A DNA stretch of 64,000 nt. Origin: Alphaproteobacteria bacterium (GTDB lineage Bacteria > Pseudomonadota > Alphaproteobacteria > CACIAM-22H2). The DNA lies in contig JAFKFM010000011.1 of NCBI GenBank assembly GCA_017308135.1, forward strand, positions 248,001 to 312,000, in the 5' to 3' direction. Position numbers and translations under genes: made by a program. Within the stretch, counting starts at the first letter, position 1, and each line of letters begins with the position of its first letter. The notes below the pieces were generated by a model that was given only the letters and a program-made list of their open reading frames with translations, made no database searches and was not told where the DNA came from. Shown here piece by piece: positions 8,514 to 18,734 of this stretch.

Positions 8514-9268
8514 GCGTGCTGTCCGTACGCGGTTTGCGCAAAGCCTTCGGCGGCGTCGAGGCGGTGGCGGGTGTCGATTTCGACGTCGCCGCCGGCGAGA
8601 TGTTGGCGCTGATCGGGCCGAACGGTGCCGGCAAAACGACCTGCTTCAACATGTTGATGGGTCAGTTGTCGCAAGATGCCGGAACCGTCTCGCTCGACGG
8701 CGCCGATATCACCGGCCTGCCGCCCCGCGAGATCTGGCGGCGCGGCGTGGGTCGCACGTTTCAAATCACCGCGACGTTTGCGTCGATGACGGTGGCGGAG
8801 AATGTGCAAACGGCGCTGATGTCGCATCGCGGCGATCTCGGCCGCTTCTTCGCGCGCGCGGCGACATTGCACGCGGACGAAGCCGTCGCTTTGCTTGAAC
8901 AAGTCGGCATGGCGGATCAGCGCGATCGCGCCTGTGGCGTGTTGGCGTATGGCGACCTCAAGCGCGTCGAGCTTGCGGTGGCGTTGGCCAACGCGCCGCG
9001 TTTGCTGCTGATGGACGAGCCCACGGCCGGCATGGCGCCCCAGGAACGCGTCGCGTTGATGGAATTGACCCGGCGACTCGCGCGCGCGCGCAACATCGCG
9101 GTGCTGTTCACCGAGCACGATATGGACGTGGTGTTCGGCCAGGCCGATCGCGTGATCGTGCTCAATCGCGGCAAACTGATCGCCCAAGGCACGCCCGCCG
9201 AGGTTCGCGCGCACAAGGCCGTGCGCGACGTCTATCTCGGGGCCGGCTCGACATCCGGGGGGCATTGA
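8510..9268 (+). CDS. Branched-chain amino acid-type ABC transporter ATPase (LivG-like)
   Basis: ATP-binding subunit, 252 aa. It contains [14 protein letters not shown] (Walker A, about residue 36), the LivG-typical GRTFQIT segment after the Q-loop region, a signature reading LAYGDLKRVELA in place of canonical LSGGQ, and LLLMDEPTAGMAP (Walker B with D-loop). The switch His is in FTEHDMDVVF. Substitution of LSGGQ by xYGxxR is normal for LivG proteins. It starts at ATG 8510 overlapping the permease stop (ATGA), and its own stop overlaps the next ATPase by one base. It works with the LivF-like partner to power the fused permease. Confidence 0.92.
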   Translation: MSVLSVRGLRKAFGGVEAVAGVDFDVAAGEMLALIGPNGAGKTTCFNMLMGQLSQDAGTVSLDGADITGLPPREIWRRGVGRTFQITATFASMTVAENVQTALMSHRGDLGRFFARAATLHADEAVALLEQVGMADQRDRACGVLAYGDLKRVELAVALANAPRLLLMDEPTAGMAPQERVALMELTRRLARARNIAVLFTEHDMDVVFGQADRVIVLNRGKLIAQGTPAEVRAHKAVRDVYLGAGSTSGGH

Positions 9269-9969
9269 TGCTGCGCGTCGAAGGCCTCCACACCTATTAC
9301 GGCCGCGCGCATATCCTCGCGGATGTGTCGCTCGACGTCGCGAAGGGCGAAATCGTCGTGCTGCTGGGGCGCAACGGGGCGGGCAAGTCGACGACGCTCA
9401 AATCCATCATGGGATTGGTCCCGGTGGCGCAAGGTTCGATCCGATTTCTGGATCGCGAGATCGCGGGCTTGCCGCCGCACGAGATCGCGCGCATGGGCCT
9501 CGGCTACGTGCCGGAGGATCGGCGCGTGTTCGCCGATTTGACGGTCATGGAAAATCTCGAAGTCGGACGCCAACCGCCGCGTGACGACGCGCCCGCTTGG
9601 ACGCCCGAAAAACTCTTCGCGATTTTTCCGAACCTCGCCGAGATGCGCAATCGCCCCGGCGGAAGGATGAGCGGCGGCGAACAGCAGATGCTGACCATCG
9701 CGCGCACGCTGATGGGCAATCCGCGCGCGATCCTGCTCGACGAGCCGTCGGAGGGTTTGGCGCCGGTGATCGTCGAACAGATGGCGCGCACGATCCAGGC
9801 GTTGAAAGCCGAAGGACTGACGGTCGTGCTGTCCGAGCAGAACCTGCACTTCGCGACGATGGTGGCGGACCGCGCCTATATCGTCGAGAAGGGCCGCATC
9901 CGCTATTCCGGCACGATGGCGGCCCTGGCGGCGGACGAAGCGATTCGGCTCCAATATCTCAGCGTTTGA
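9268..9969 (+). CDS. Branched-chain amino acid-type ABC transporter ATPase (LivF-like)
   Basis: Second ATPase of the heteromeric transporter, 233 aa. It shows GRNGAGKSTTLKSIMG (Walker A), the LivF-specific GYVPEDRRVFADLTVMENL, the signature MSGGEQQML, Walker B with LLDEPSEGLAP, and the H-loop segment replaced by SEQNLHFA as usual in LivF. The N-terminus LRVEGLHTYYGRAHIL is typical. It begins on the stop codon of the LivG-like gene (TGATG). Its 3' end overlaps the convergent MarR-family gene by 11 bp. Confidence 0.92.
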   Translation: MLRVEGLHTYYGRAHILADVSLDVAKGEIVVLLGRNGAGKSTTLKSIMGLVPVAQGSIRFLDREIAGLPPHEIARMGLGYVPEDRRVFADLTVMENLEVGRQPPRDDAPAWTPEKLFAIFPNLAEMRNRPGGRMSGGEQQMLTIARTLMGNPRAILLDEPSEGLAPVIVEQMARTIQALKAEGLTVVLSEQNLHFATMVADRAYIVEKGRIRYSGTMAALAADEAIRLQYLSV

Positions 9970-10477
9970 GTTCCAGCGCCGCCTCGACGGCTTTCATCAA
10001 AGCACGCAGCCCCTCCGCCAGTTCGGTGCGCGATTTGGCGCCGAACCCCTCCAGCAATCGCGCCTCGAATTCAAGATCGTCGCGATAGGCCGCCTCGACC
10101 GCGCGCCGGCCTATCTCGGTCAGTTCGGCCGCCAGCACGCGGCCGTCGTGCTCGTCTGGCACCCGGCGCACGAAGCCCGCGCGTTCGAGCCGGCCGAGGC
10201 GATGCGTGAGGCTGCCGGAGGCGACGAGCAACGCCGCGTAAAGGTCGGTCGGCGTCAGCCGGAAGGGTGGGCCGTGGCGGCGCAGGGTCGCCAGCACGTC
10301 GAACTCGCCGCGATCGAGTCCGTGGCGCGCGAGGGCCGCTTCGATCCCCGGCGCGATCAGGCGCGAAAGCCGGTGGATGCGCCCGAAGATTTCAACCGGC
10401 GATGTGTCGAGATCGGGCCGCGCCGCGCGCCATTGGGCGCGAAGCCTGTCGACGTGATCGGTTTCGACTTTTCCCAT
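9959..10477 (-). CDS. MarR-family transcriptional regulator, divergent from an EamA exporter
   Basis: Winged-helix regulator, 172 aa from ATG 10477, which is preceded by GGAGGG at a good distance; an upstream GTG at 10492 would add five residues. MarR landmarks are LSRLIAPGIEAALARHGLDRGEFDVLATLRR, the recognition segment LLVASGSLTHRLGRLERAGFV and the wing RRVPDEHDGRVLAAELTE. The gene is divergent from a DMT-type exporter, and the 84-bp gap holds two nearly identical palindromes (10499-10516 and 10530-10547). That arrangement suggests that this protein represses itself and the exporter until a ligand, probably a transported compound, is present. Confidence 0.88.
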   Translation of the reverse strand: MGKVETDHVDRLRAQWRAARPDLDTSPVEIFGRIHRLSRLIAPGIEAALARHGLDRGEFDVLATLRRHGPPFRLTPTDLYAALLVASGSLTHRLGRLERAGFVRRVPDEHDGRVLAAELTEIGRRAVEAAYRDDLEFEARLLEGFGAKSRTELAEGLRALMKAVEAALELKR

Positions 10478-10498
10478 CCGGCCCTCCGGCACGCGGAA

Positions 10499-10516
10499 TA
10501 TCTTGACATGAAGATA
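10499..10516. promoter_or_regulatory. MarR-type operator 1
   Basis: TATCTTGACATGAAGATA is an imperfect palindrome (arms TATCTT and AAGATA) of the kind bound by MarR dimers. Together with operator 2 it forms a larger inverted repeat: 10497-10517 and 10529-10549 are reverse complements with one mismatch in 21 positions. It lies between the divergent marR and exporter start codons. Confidence 0.7.
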
Positions 10517-10529
10517 TTATTGTCGCAGA

Positions 10530-10547
10530 TATCTTCACGTCAAGATA
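10530..10547. promoter_or_regulatory. MarR-type operator 2
   Basis: TATCTTCACGTCAAGATA is the second copy. Its centre is 31 bp from that of operator 1, close to three helical turns, so two dimers could bind the same face of the DNA. It ends 14 bp before the ATG of the exporter gene, close enough to block initiation of its transcript. Confidence 0.7.
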
Positions 10548-10561
10548 TTTGGGGGAAGCGC

Positions 10562-11491
10562 ATGTCGTCGAAGGACGGGCCCGGCGGCGGATTGGTCGCG
10601 CAGATGCTGCTGTGCTCCTTCTTGTGGGCAAGCGCGTTCCTGCTGCTGAAGGTCGCGGGCACCAGCTTGTCGCCGCTCGCCTTGGCGGCGTTGCGCGGCG
10701 TGATGGGGGCGGGCTTGCTCGCCGCGTGGCTGCTGCTGCATCGCATTTCCATCGTGCCGCGCGGGCGCGAATGGCGCGACTGGGCGGTGCTGGGCCTGCT
10801 GCAAGGCGTGATTCCCAACGCGCTCACCGTCTATGCGCTGATACAAATCTCCGCCGGCCTCGCGTCGATGATCCAGGCGACCACGCCCTTGATCGTCGCC
10901 GTGCTGGCGCAAGCATTGTTCGCCGACGAGAAATTGACCGCGCGGCGCGCGCGCGGCCTGGCCGTCGGTTTCGCAGGCATGACGCTGCTGGTCGGCCCGG
11001 CGGCGTTCGATGGCGGGCCGGTCGACGGGATGGGCGTCGCGGCGATGGTCGTCGTCGCGGTCAGCTACGCGTTGGGCAACGTCTATGTGCGCGCCGTGCC
11101 GTCGCCCGACCCGCTGCGTTTGGCGTTCGGCCAGCAATTCTTTTCCGGCGTGCCGACGTTCCTTTGCGTGGCACTGGTCGCCGGGCCGGCGGCATTTGCG
11201 GGCGTGGCGGATTCGCTGCCGGTCTTGGCGATGCTGGGAATCTTCGGCACCGCGATGCCGATCGTTCTTTATATGCGCATCCTGCGCCGCGCCGGTCCGA
11301 CGATCGGCTCGATGAACGGCTACTTTCTGCCGCCGTGGACGATCCTGCTCGGCTTCGTGCTGCTGGGCGAGACGATCAGCCTGCGCGAAATCGCGGCGAC
11401 CGCGATCGTGCTGACCGGGGTGGCGATGGTCACCGCCGGCCCCAGGCCGCTCGCACGGATCGCGGCGTTTATCGCCAGCCGGCGCGGCTAA
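10562..11491 (+). CDS. EamA/DMT-family transporter
   Basis: Inner-membrane protein of the drug/metabolite transporter superfamily, 309 aa, with ten predicted helices arranged as two EamA repeats of five. The first repeat has FLWASAFLLLKVAG...ALAALRGVMGAGLLAAWLL and the second LGNVYVRAV...PPWTILLGFVLLGETISLREI, which is the characteristic end of an EamA domain (GExl near the last helix pair). The ATG at 10562 is chosen because it directly follows the operator region. Probable small-molecule exporter under the divergent MarR regulator; the substrate is unknown. Confidence 0.88.
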   Translation: MSSKDGPGGGLVAQMLLCSFLWASAFLLLKVAGTSLSPLALAALRGVMGAGLLAAWLLLHRISIVPRGREWRDWAVLGLLQGVIPNALTVYALIQISAGLASMIQATTPLIVAVLAQALFADEKLTARRARGLAVGFAGMTLLVGPAAFDGGPVDGMGVAAMVVVAVSYALGNVYVRAVPSPDPLRLAFGQQFFSGVPTFLCVALVAGPAAFAGVADSLPVLAMLGIFGTAMPIVLYMRILRRAGPTIGSMNGYFLPPWTILLGFVLLGETISLREIAATAIVLTGVAMVTAGPRPLARIAAFIASRRG

Positions 11492-11494
11492 AGA

Positions 11495-12337
11495 TCACGT
11501 CGCCAACGGATAAAGATCGCCGCGCCGGTCCTGCCAGGTTTTGACCGAGCCGCCGGCGCGCGCGCGGGCCAGCGCTTCCATATCGAAATCGCCGCACACG
11601 ACCTGATCGTCGTTCATCTCGCCTTCGGCCAGCACGCCGCCGGGCGGGTAGGGGTAATCGCAGGGCGTGTGGAGCGAGGCGCGGCCGTAATTGGCGCGCA
11701 TCAGCGGCACGCTGGGCAGCGAACCCGTCGTCATCGACAGTGCCACGTAAATCTGGTTCTCGATCGCGCGCGCCGCCGCGCAAACGCGCACACGGTGATA
11801 ACCATGCGCATCGTCGGTACAACTCGGCACCAACAGGATGTCGGCGCCGCGCGCGCGGGCTTGGCGCGCAAGTTCGGGGAATTCGATGTCGTAGCAAACC
11901 GGCATGGCCGCGCGCGCGAAGCCCAGATCGACGACCTTCAGACCGTCGCCGGGTTTCAGGTTCCAGGGCGTGACTTCGCACGGGGTCAAATGGTTCTTCG
12001 CCTGGCGCTCGATCCGCCCGTCGGGGAAGAACAGATGCGCGGTGTTGCGCAAATTATTGCCGTCGGCGATCAGATGCGTGCCGGCGAGCACGGGGATCGC
12101 ATGGCGCGCGCTCAGCGCCTTGAACAAACCTTCATAGGCTTGTGTCGCCTGCGGCAAACTCTCGATGCCGCCCGCCCCCGGCACGGTCAGCAATTCGAAG
12201 CTGAGATACTCGGGCATCACCAGCAGCTTCGCGCCGAATTCGGCGGCGGACGCGACATGCGTTTCGACGCGCCGCGCGAATTCGTCGAACGACGCGACGG
12301 ACTGGAAGCGATACTGGGACGCGGCGATGCGGATCAA
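11495..12337 (-). CDS. Nitrilase-superfamily carbon-nitrogen hydrolase
   Basis: Cytoplasmic amidohydrolase of the nitrilase fold, 280 aa. The catalytic triad is visible as Glu43 (LLVMPEYLS), Lys114 (KNHLTPCE) and Cys148 (MPVCYDIEFPE). It lacks any extra domain, so it belongs with the omega-amidase/carbamoylase-like branches rather than NAD synthetase or apolipoprotein acyltransferase. The segment CTDDAHGYHRVRVCAAARAIENQIY follows the usual family pattern of a region lining the active site. Substrate cannot be assigned. It is convergent with the EamA gene (3-bp gap) and downstream of usg on the same strand. Confidence 0.87.
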   Translation of the reverse strand: MIRIAASQYRFQSVASFDEFARRVETHVASAAEFGAKLLVMPEYLSFELLTVPGAGGIESLPQATQAYEGLFKALSARHAIPVLAGTHLIADGNNLRNTAHLFFPDGRIERQAKNHLTPCEVTPWNLKPGDGLKVVDLGFARAAMPVCYDIEFPELARQARARGADILLVPSCTDDAHGYHRVRVCAAARAIENQIYVALSMTTGSLPSVPLMRANYGRASLHTPCDYPYPPGGVLAEGEMNDDQVVCGDFDMEALARARAGGSVKTWQDRRGDLYPLAT

Positions 12338-12380
12338 CGAACTTCTCCGGCTTGTGTGAGGCCGGAGTGTCGCTGCCCGC

Positions 12381-12644
12381 TTAGTGCAGCGTCAACAGCG
12401 CGGCGTTGGCGCGAATCTCGGCGGGCTTGATCAGGCCGGCGGACGCCACGCGCACCTGATAGAGCTTGCCCTCGATCTCGCGCTCCCAGAAATCGAGGAA
12501 CTTGCGCAGCACCGGGAATTGCGGCGCGAGGTCGAGGTCCTGCCAGACGTAACTTTGCAACACGGCGGGATGATCGGGCAGGCGGTAAAGGATTTCCGCC
12601 GTGGTCAGGCGGTAGTCGGCGAGCTGCTTGGCGAAATCGGTCAT
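12381..12644 (-). CDS. usg: Usg family protein
   Basis: Small protein of 87 aa recognised as the Usg family, first described upstream of trp genes in alphaproteobacteria; its function is unknown. Recognisable text includes DYRLTTAEILYRLPDHPAVLQ and YVWQDLDLAPQFPVLRKFLDFW. The start at 12644 is supported by AGGAGG eight to nine bases upstream; an in-frame start further upstream at 12665 would place that Shine-Dalgarno inside the gene. No trp gene is adjacent here. It is divergent from groESL. Confidence 0.85.
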   Translation of the reverse strand: MTDFAKQLADYRLTTAEILYRLPDHPAVLQSYVWQDLDLAPQFPVLRKFLDFWEREIEGKLYQVRVASAGLIKPAEIRANAALLTLH

Positions 12645-12775
12645 TGCGCGAAGCCTCCTTTCCAATCGGCCCCGGACGCGACGCCGGGACGCCCTTATTC
12701 TGAAGCAAAGCGCACGCCAAAATTCAACAATTTCAATATGTTAGCAGCGTGTAAAAGCGAGTGCTGCCAATCCCC

Positions 12776-12804
12776 TTGACGGCGGAATTCGGCTTTCCTA
12801 TCTG
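12776..12804 (+). promoter_or_regulatory. groESL promoter (sigma70-like)
   Basis: TTGACG (12776-12781) and TATCTG (12799-12804) are separated by 17 bp, directly upstream of the CIRCE operator. Both hexamers are good matches to a housekeeping promoter. The operator begins two bases after the -10 element, so HrcA binding would cover the transcription start. Confidence 0.7.
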
Positions 12805-12805
12805 G

Positions 12806-12832
12806 CTGGCACTCGGGCTTCCCGAGTGCCAA
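12806..12832. promoter_or_regulatory. CIRCE element (HrcA operator) of groESL
   Basis: CTGGCACTC, nine bases (GGGCTTCCC), then GAGTGCCAA: the controlling inverted repeat of chaperone expression, close to the consensus TTAGCACTC-N9-GAGTGCTAA. The spacer is itself symmetric (GGG...CCC), extending the stem. It implies HrcA-mediated heat-shock repression of groESL. hrcA is not in this window. Confidence 0.93.
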
Positions 12833-12853
12833 TTTCAAGAGGGAGTCACGCTG

Positions 12854-13174
12854 ATGAAGTTCAAACCGCTGCATGACCGCGTCCTGGTCCGTCGGATCGA
12901 CGAGGAAGCCAAGACCGCGGGCGGCATCATCATCCCCGACACCGCCAAGGAAAAGCCGTCGCAAGGCGAAGTCGTCGCCGTCGGCCCCGGTGCGCGCAAC
13001 GAGCGGGGCGAACTGGTCGCGCCGACCGTGAAGGCGGGTGAGCGCGTGCTGTTCGGCAAGTGGTCGGGCACCGAAGTGAAGATCGACGGCGAAGAGCTGT
13101 TGATCATGAAGGAGTCGGACATTCTCGGCATTCTCGAAGGCGTCGCGACGGCGCCCGCGAAGAAGGCCGCCTAA
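12854..13174 (+). CDS. groS: Co-chaperonin GroES
   Basis: Ten-kDa co-chaperonin, 106 aa, forming the heptameric lid of GroEL. The sequence [14 protein letters not shown] opens the barrel, [24 protein letters not shown] contains the mobile loop, and the tail has [20 protein letters not shown] text (here [17 protein letters not shown]). The C-terminus carries a short Ala/Lys-rich extension ([10 protein letters not shown]). The ATG at 12854 has GAGGGAG upstream; an in-frame start at 12761 would run through the promoter and CIRCE and is rejected. First gene of the groESL operon, 21 bp before groEL. Confidence 0.98.
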   Translation: MKFKPLHDRVLVRRIDEEAKTAGGIIIPDTAKEKPSQGEVVAVGPGARNERGELVAPTVKAGERVLFGKWSGTEVKIDGEELLIMKESDILGILEGVATAPAKKAA

Positions 13175-14824
<1,650 letters not shown>

Positions 14825-14860
14825 GCCCAACCGCGCAACCCTAACGCTATGGCATGCGGA

Positions 14861-14888
14861 ACCCCCGGGGGCGACCCCGGGGGTTTTT
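14861..14888 (+). terminator. Rho-independent terminator of groESL
   Basis: ACCCCCGGGG, loop GCGA, CCCCGGGGGT, then a run of five T. A perfect 10-bp GC-rich stem closing the operon. Confidence 0.92.
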
Positions 14889-14927
14889 CGTTGCGGGCGG
14901 CGCGGCGGCGAAATAGGGTCCGCCGCC

Positions 14928-15890
14928 ATGCAACCCGTTTTCGACGTCGTCCTGCCGGTTTTCGGCATCATCTTCGCCGGCTATATGTCCGGCCGCGTGC
15001 GCCTGTTGGGTGCCGACTCGTCGGAGGCGTTGAACAAATTCTGCTACTGGTTCGCGCTGCCGCCCGTGCTGTTCATGGGCCCGGCCCGCGTGCCCTTGGC
15101 GCAGGTTTTCGACCTGCCTTATATCGGCACTTTCGTCGGCGGCTTCGCGATCTCGTGGCTCGTCGGCCTCGCCGGGTTGATGATCTTCTTCCGTGCGGGC
15201 ACGGCGCAAACCGCGTTGGCCTTGCTCGCCGCGACCTTCGCCAATGTCGGCTATATGGGCATTCCGCTGTTCCTGGCGGCGTTCGGCCCGGCGAATTCGT
15301 TGCCCGCGATTCTCGGCACGTCGATCTATTCGCTCACCCTCGTCGCGGCGACGGTGGTGCTGGTCGAAAGCGGTTTGGCGGGGCAGGGCGGGGCGCGCCA
15401 TGCGCTGGTCAACGTCGCCAAAGGTCTCGCCAAAAGCCCGCTGGTCGTCTCGCCTTTGCTGGGCCTCGCGTGGAACCTGACCGGCATTCCGCTGCCCAAG
15501 CCCGTCGTGAATTTCGGCGAATTGCTGGGGGCGGCGGCAGGTCCCTGCGCGCTGTTCGCGATCGGGCTGTTCCTGTCGGGGCGTTCGCTCGGCACGCTGG
15601 CGGGCGGGCGCAAATCGGCCGAAGTCGGCTGGCTCGTTTTCGTGAAGCTGATCGTGCAGCCGCTGGTCACATGGTGGCTCGCCGGCTTGTTCGGCCTCGA
15701 CCCGTTCCTGACGGCCGCCGCCGTGATCCTCGCCTCGCTGCCGAGTGCTGCGCTTTGCTTCGTGCTGGCGCAGCAATACAAGCTTTATGTCGAGCGCGCC
15801 TCGGCCGCGATCCTCGTCTCGACCGTGCTGTCGGTCGTGACGATCTCGTTCCTTATGATTCGCTTCGGCTCGGTGAAGCTGCCGCATTGA
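14928..15890 (+). CDS. AEC-family (auxin efflux carrier-like) transporter
   Basis: Inner-membrane permease of the AEC family, 320 aa, about ten helices in two halves. The N-terminus VFDVVLPVFGIIFAGYMSGR and the segment NKFCYWFALPPVLFMGPAR are typical, as is the central ANVGYMGIPLF that resembles the conserved N(V/T)G(Y/F)MG motif. The C-terminal half ends VSTVLSVVTISFLMIRF. Bacterial members often export or exchange malate, malonate or other organic acids; the substrate here is unknown. The 3' end overlaps the convergent helicase gene by 38 bp. Confidence 0.88.
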   Translation: MQPVFDVVLPVFGIIFAGYMSGRVRLLGADSSEALNKFCYWFALPPVLFMGPARVPLAQVFDLPYIGTFVGGFAISWLVGLAGLMIFFRAGTAQTALALLAATFANVGYMGIPLFLAAFGPANSLPAILGTSIYSLTLVAATVVLVESGLAGQGGARHALVNVAKGLAKSPLVVSPLLGLAWNLTGIPLPKPVVNFGELLGAAAGPCALFAIGLFLSGRSLGTLAGGRKSAEVGWLVFVKLIVQPLVTWWLAGLFGLDPFLTAAAVILASLPSAALCFVLAQQYKLYVERASAAILVSTVLSVVTISFLMIRFGSVKLPH

Positions 15891-18669
15891 AGAAGCCGCG
15901 CGTCGCGGCGATGGCGTCGGCGAGCCCCACGCGCTCCACCGTCGTGCCCGGCGGGAAAGCGCCCGCCAGCCGCGACGGGAAGCGCCCATCGAGCAGCACG
16001 AACACGCCCGAATCGTCGGCCTTGCGCACGAGCCGCCCGAACGCCTGACGCAAACGCAGGCGCACGATGCGGTCGTCGTAAGCGCTTTTGCCGAAGGCCG
16101 CGCGGCGCGCCTTGTGCAGAATATCGGGGCGCGGCCAGGGGACGCGATCGAACACGATCAAGCGCAGCGCGCGCCCGGGCACGTCCACGCCGTCGCGCAC
16201 GGCATCGGTGCCAAGCAGACAGGAATCTTCCTCGGCGCGGAAAATATCGACCAACGTCGACACGTCCAAGCGATCGACATGCTGGGCGTAAAGCGGCAAG
16301 CCCGCATTCTCGATCGCCTTGCCGATGCGGTTATGCACCGCTTTCAACCGCCCGATCGCGGTGAACAGGCCCAGCGCTCCGCCGCCCGACGCCAGGAAAA
16401 GCTCCCGATAGGCCGAGGCGACGCGATCGGGCTCGTCGCGACCCAGATCGTTGACGACCAGTACACGCGTGCGCGACGCGTAGTCGAAGGGCGAGGGCAT
16501 CTGCGCACGCACATAATCGGGCATGTGGCGGGCACCCGTGCGCTCGGCCGCCGCTGCCCAATCCTTGTCGACGTCGCCGGTCGCGTCGGTCAGCGTTGCG
16601 GACGTGATCAGCGCGCCATGGGCGGGGCGCAAAACGGTCGCGGCGAAGGGCACGGTCGGATCGATCCAGCGCCGGTTGAGGCCGACATCGGTATCGCGTC
16701 CGTCGATACGGTCGAGCGAGATCCAATCGACGAATTCGGGCGGCGTTTCGCTCGACAGGGATTTCAGCATCGCGCGCCAGCCGGCAAGCTCGTTGTTGGC
16801 GCGGCGTGCCAAACCGCGCGCCACCGCTTCGATGCGCGCGCGCGTGGCGGTGTCGAGTTCGGCGGCTTCGTCGTCGAGCTTCTCGACGAGGCGCTTGGCC
16901 AGCGCCACCAACGGCTCGGCGATGCGCGCGAGCGACGCGTCGAGTTTGTCCGCCGCTTCGATCAGACCAGGGATCGCCGGGCGCGGATCGGTTTCCAGCG
17001 AATAACCGTCATCCTCGCCTTCGCTGCGCGCGATGGTTTGTTTGCGCAATAGCGCCAGGAACGCTTCGGTCGTGCCGATCGTCTCGCCCGACAAGCGCGC
17101 GAGCCAGCCTTCGCCGGGCAGGCTGCGCGCGGCGGCGATCGCGTGTTCGATCATCGCTTCGGCGCGCTCGTCGCCGGCGACCAGATCGTTGGCGCGCGCC
17201 TTCAATCCACGCGCGCGTTGGCGCCCGCCTTCCGCGCCGACGATCCAGCGGCGAAGTTCGCTCGTCTCCAAACCCGACAAGGCCGAACCGAACGCCGAAT
17301 CCGCCGCTTCGAAAACATGGTGGCCTTCGTCGAACACGTAGCGCAAAGGCTGGCGCGCATCGGTGGCGCCCGCCGTTTGGTCGGCGGTCGCGGCCCCCAA
17401 CGCCGCCTGGATCATCACCAGCGCATGATTGGCGATGACGATCTCCGCGCGGCGCGCGCGGCGCACGCTCTTTTCGATCGGGCAGCGCGAATAATGCGCG
17501 CAGGCGGCGTAGACGCATTCGCCGCGCCGGTCGGCGAGACCGCGCGTGCGCACCTTGCCGACCAGATCGGGCAGCCAGGCGGGAAAATCGCCGCCGACCA
17601 TGTCGCCGTCGCGGCTGGCCGCCGCCCAGCGCGCCATCAACCCGAGGGGCACGGCATCCGACGGGCGCGTGATCACGCCGCGCACCGCTTCTTCCATGTT
17701 CAGCAGGCACAGATAGTTTTCGCGGCCTTTGCGCAGCACGACCTTGTTGCGCTTCTCGGCCGGCTCCTCGAACAGCCGATCGAGTTCGCGGTCGATCTGG
17801 TGCTGGAGATTCTTGGTGTAGGTCGAAACCCACACAGCACCATTGTTCTTCTCGGCCCACAGCGTCGCGGGGGCGAGATAGCCGAGCGTCTTGCCCACAC
17901 CCGTGCCCGCTTCGGCGACGACAAGGCGCGTATGCTCGGGATCGTCCTTGGGCAGGAACGCAGCACTGGCTGCCGACGCATAATCGGCTTGCTCGGGCCG
18001 CGCTTCGCTGCCGTCGCCCAGCATATCGGCCAAGCGGCGGCGCGCTTCGCCGGGATCGACCGCGTCGTTGCCGGGGGCCGATTCGGGCGCTTGCTCTTCC
18101 CATTCGTCGAGACGGCGCCACACTTCCAGGCCTTGCAGCGAGCGATCCTTCTCGAACGCGGTCGGATCGTCGCCCAATGCCGCGAGGACCGACGGCGCCC
18201 AGCGCCAGCCGCCGCGCGCCATCGCGCGTGCGACCGCCAGGATGTCGGGGTTGCGCGCGGTCAACGGTTCGGCGAGTTCGGCGAGCAAGGCGGCGACCGC
18301 TTCGCGCACGGCCTGCGCTTCGGCGGCCAAGGCATGCGGCACCGTGATCCCCATCGCCTGCGCCAAGCCGCGCGGTGTCGGCACGCAAAATTTCGCGGGG
18401 CGCACGAAGGCGTAGAGTTCCAGCGCGTCGATGGAAGCGATCCGGTCGAGGCCCAGGCGTTTGCTTTGGGCCGGCGCGTGGACCAGCAGCGGTGCTTCGG
18501 CCAAGGCGCGCGACGCGGCCTCGCGCAAGGACAATTCCTCGATCTCGCCGTCGGCGGTCAGCCAGGCGGCGCGTGCCACGCCGGCCACCAGGATCGGGGC
18601 GTCGGGCAGCCGTACCGCACCGCTGGCGCGGCGGTTGAAAGCGACGATCGAGGGCGGCGAATCGGGCAT
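15853..18669 (-). CDS. DinG/XPD-like superfamily 2 ATP-dependent DNA helicase
   Basis: Helicase of the DinG type, 938 aa from ATG 18669. The first 180 residues resemble a DnaQ-like exonuclease domain that has lost its acidic residues (AWLTADGEIEEL where DVETTG would stand; a later ALELYAFVRP...GLAQAMGI segment matches the family). Walker A is AGTGVGKT (about residue 255), followed by WVSTYTKNLQHQ. Four cysteines (YLCLL, then ECVYAAC and HYSRC) match the 4Fe-4S cluster of the XPD/DinG family. The Walker B box is DEGH (YVFDEGHHVFE), and motif VI appears as RLRQAFGRLVR. It probably unwinds 5'-tailed DNA, D-loops or R-loops. Confidence 0.88.
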   Translation of the reverse strand: MPDSPPSIVAFNRRASGAVRLPDAPILVAGVARAAWLTADGEIEELSLREAASRALAEAPLLVHAPAQSKRLGLDRIASIDALELYAFVRPAKFCVPTPRGLAQAMGITVPHALAAEAQAVREAVAALLAELAEPLTARNPDILAVARAMARGGWRWAPSVLAALGDDPTAFEKDRSLQGLEVWRRLDEWEEQAPESAPGNDAVDPGEARRRLADMLGDGSEARPEQADYASAASAAFLPKDDPEHTRLVVAEAGTGVGKTLGYLAPATLWAEKNNGAVWVSTYTKNLQHQIDRELDRLFEEPAEKRNKVVLRKGRENYLCLLNMEEAVRGVITRPSDAVPLGLMARWAAASRDGDMVGGDFPAWLPDLVGKVRTRGLADRRGECVYAACAHYSRCPIEKSVRRARRAEIVIANHALVMIQAALGAATADQTAGATDARQPLRYVFDEGHHVFEAADSAFGSALSGLETSELRRWIVGAEGGRQRARGLKARANDLVAGDERAEAMIEHAIAAARSLPGEGWLARLSGETIGTTEAFLALLRKQTIARSEGEDDGYSLETDPRPAIPGLIEAADKLDASLARIAEPLVALAKRLVEKLDDEAAELDTATRARIEAVARGLARRANNELAGWRAMLKSLSSETPPEFVDWISLDRIDGRDTDVGLNRRWIDPTVPFAATVLRPAHGALITSATLTDATGDVDKDWAAAAERTGARHMPDYVRAQMPSPFDYASRTRVLVVNDLGRDEPDRVASAYRELFLASGGGALGLFTAIGRLKAVHNRIGKAIENAGLPLYAQHVDRLDVSTLVDIFRAEEDSCLLGTDAVRDGVDVPGRALRLIVFDRVPWPRPDILHKARRAAFGKSAYDDRIVRLRLRQAFGRLVRKADDSGVFVLLDGRFPSRLAGAFPPGTTVERVGLADAIAATRGFFNAAASPSRSES

Positions 18670-18734
18670 TTCCGGCACTATAGGCGTTCGGCGGCGTTGA
18701 CGCACCGCGTGCCAACACCTAGTTTCGCGACCCC

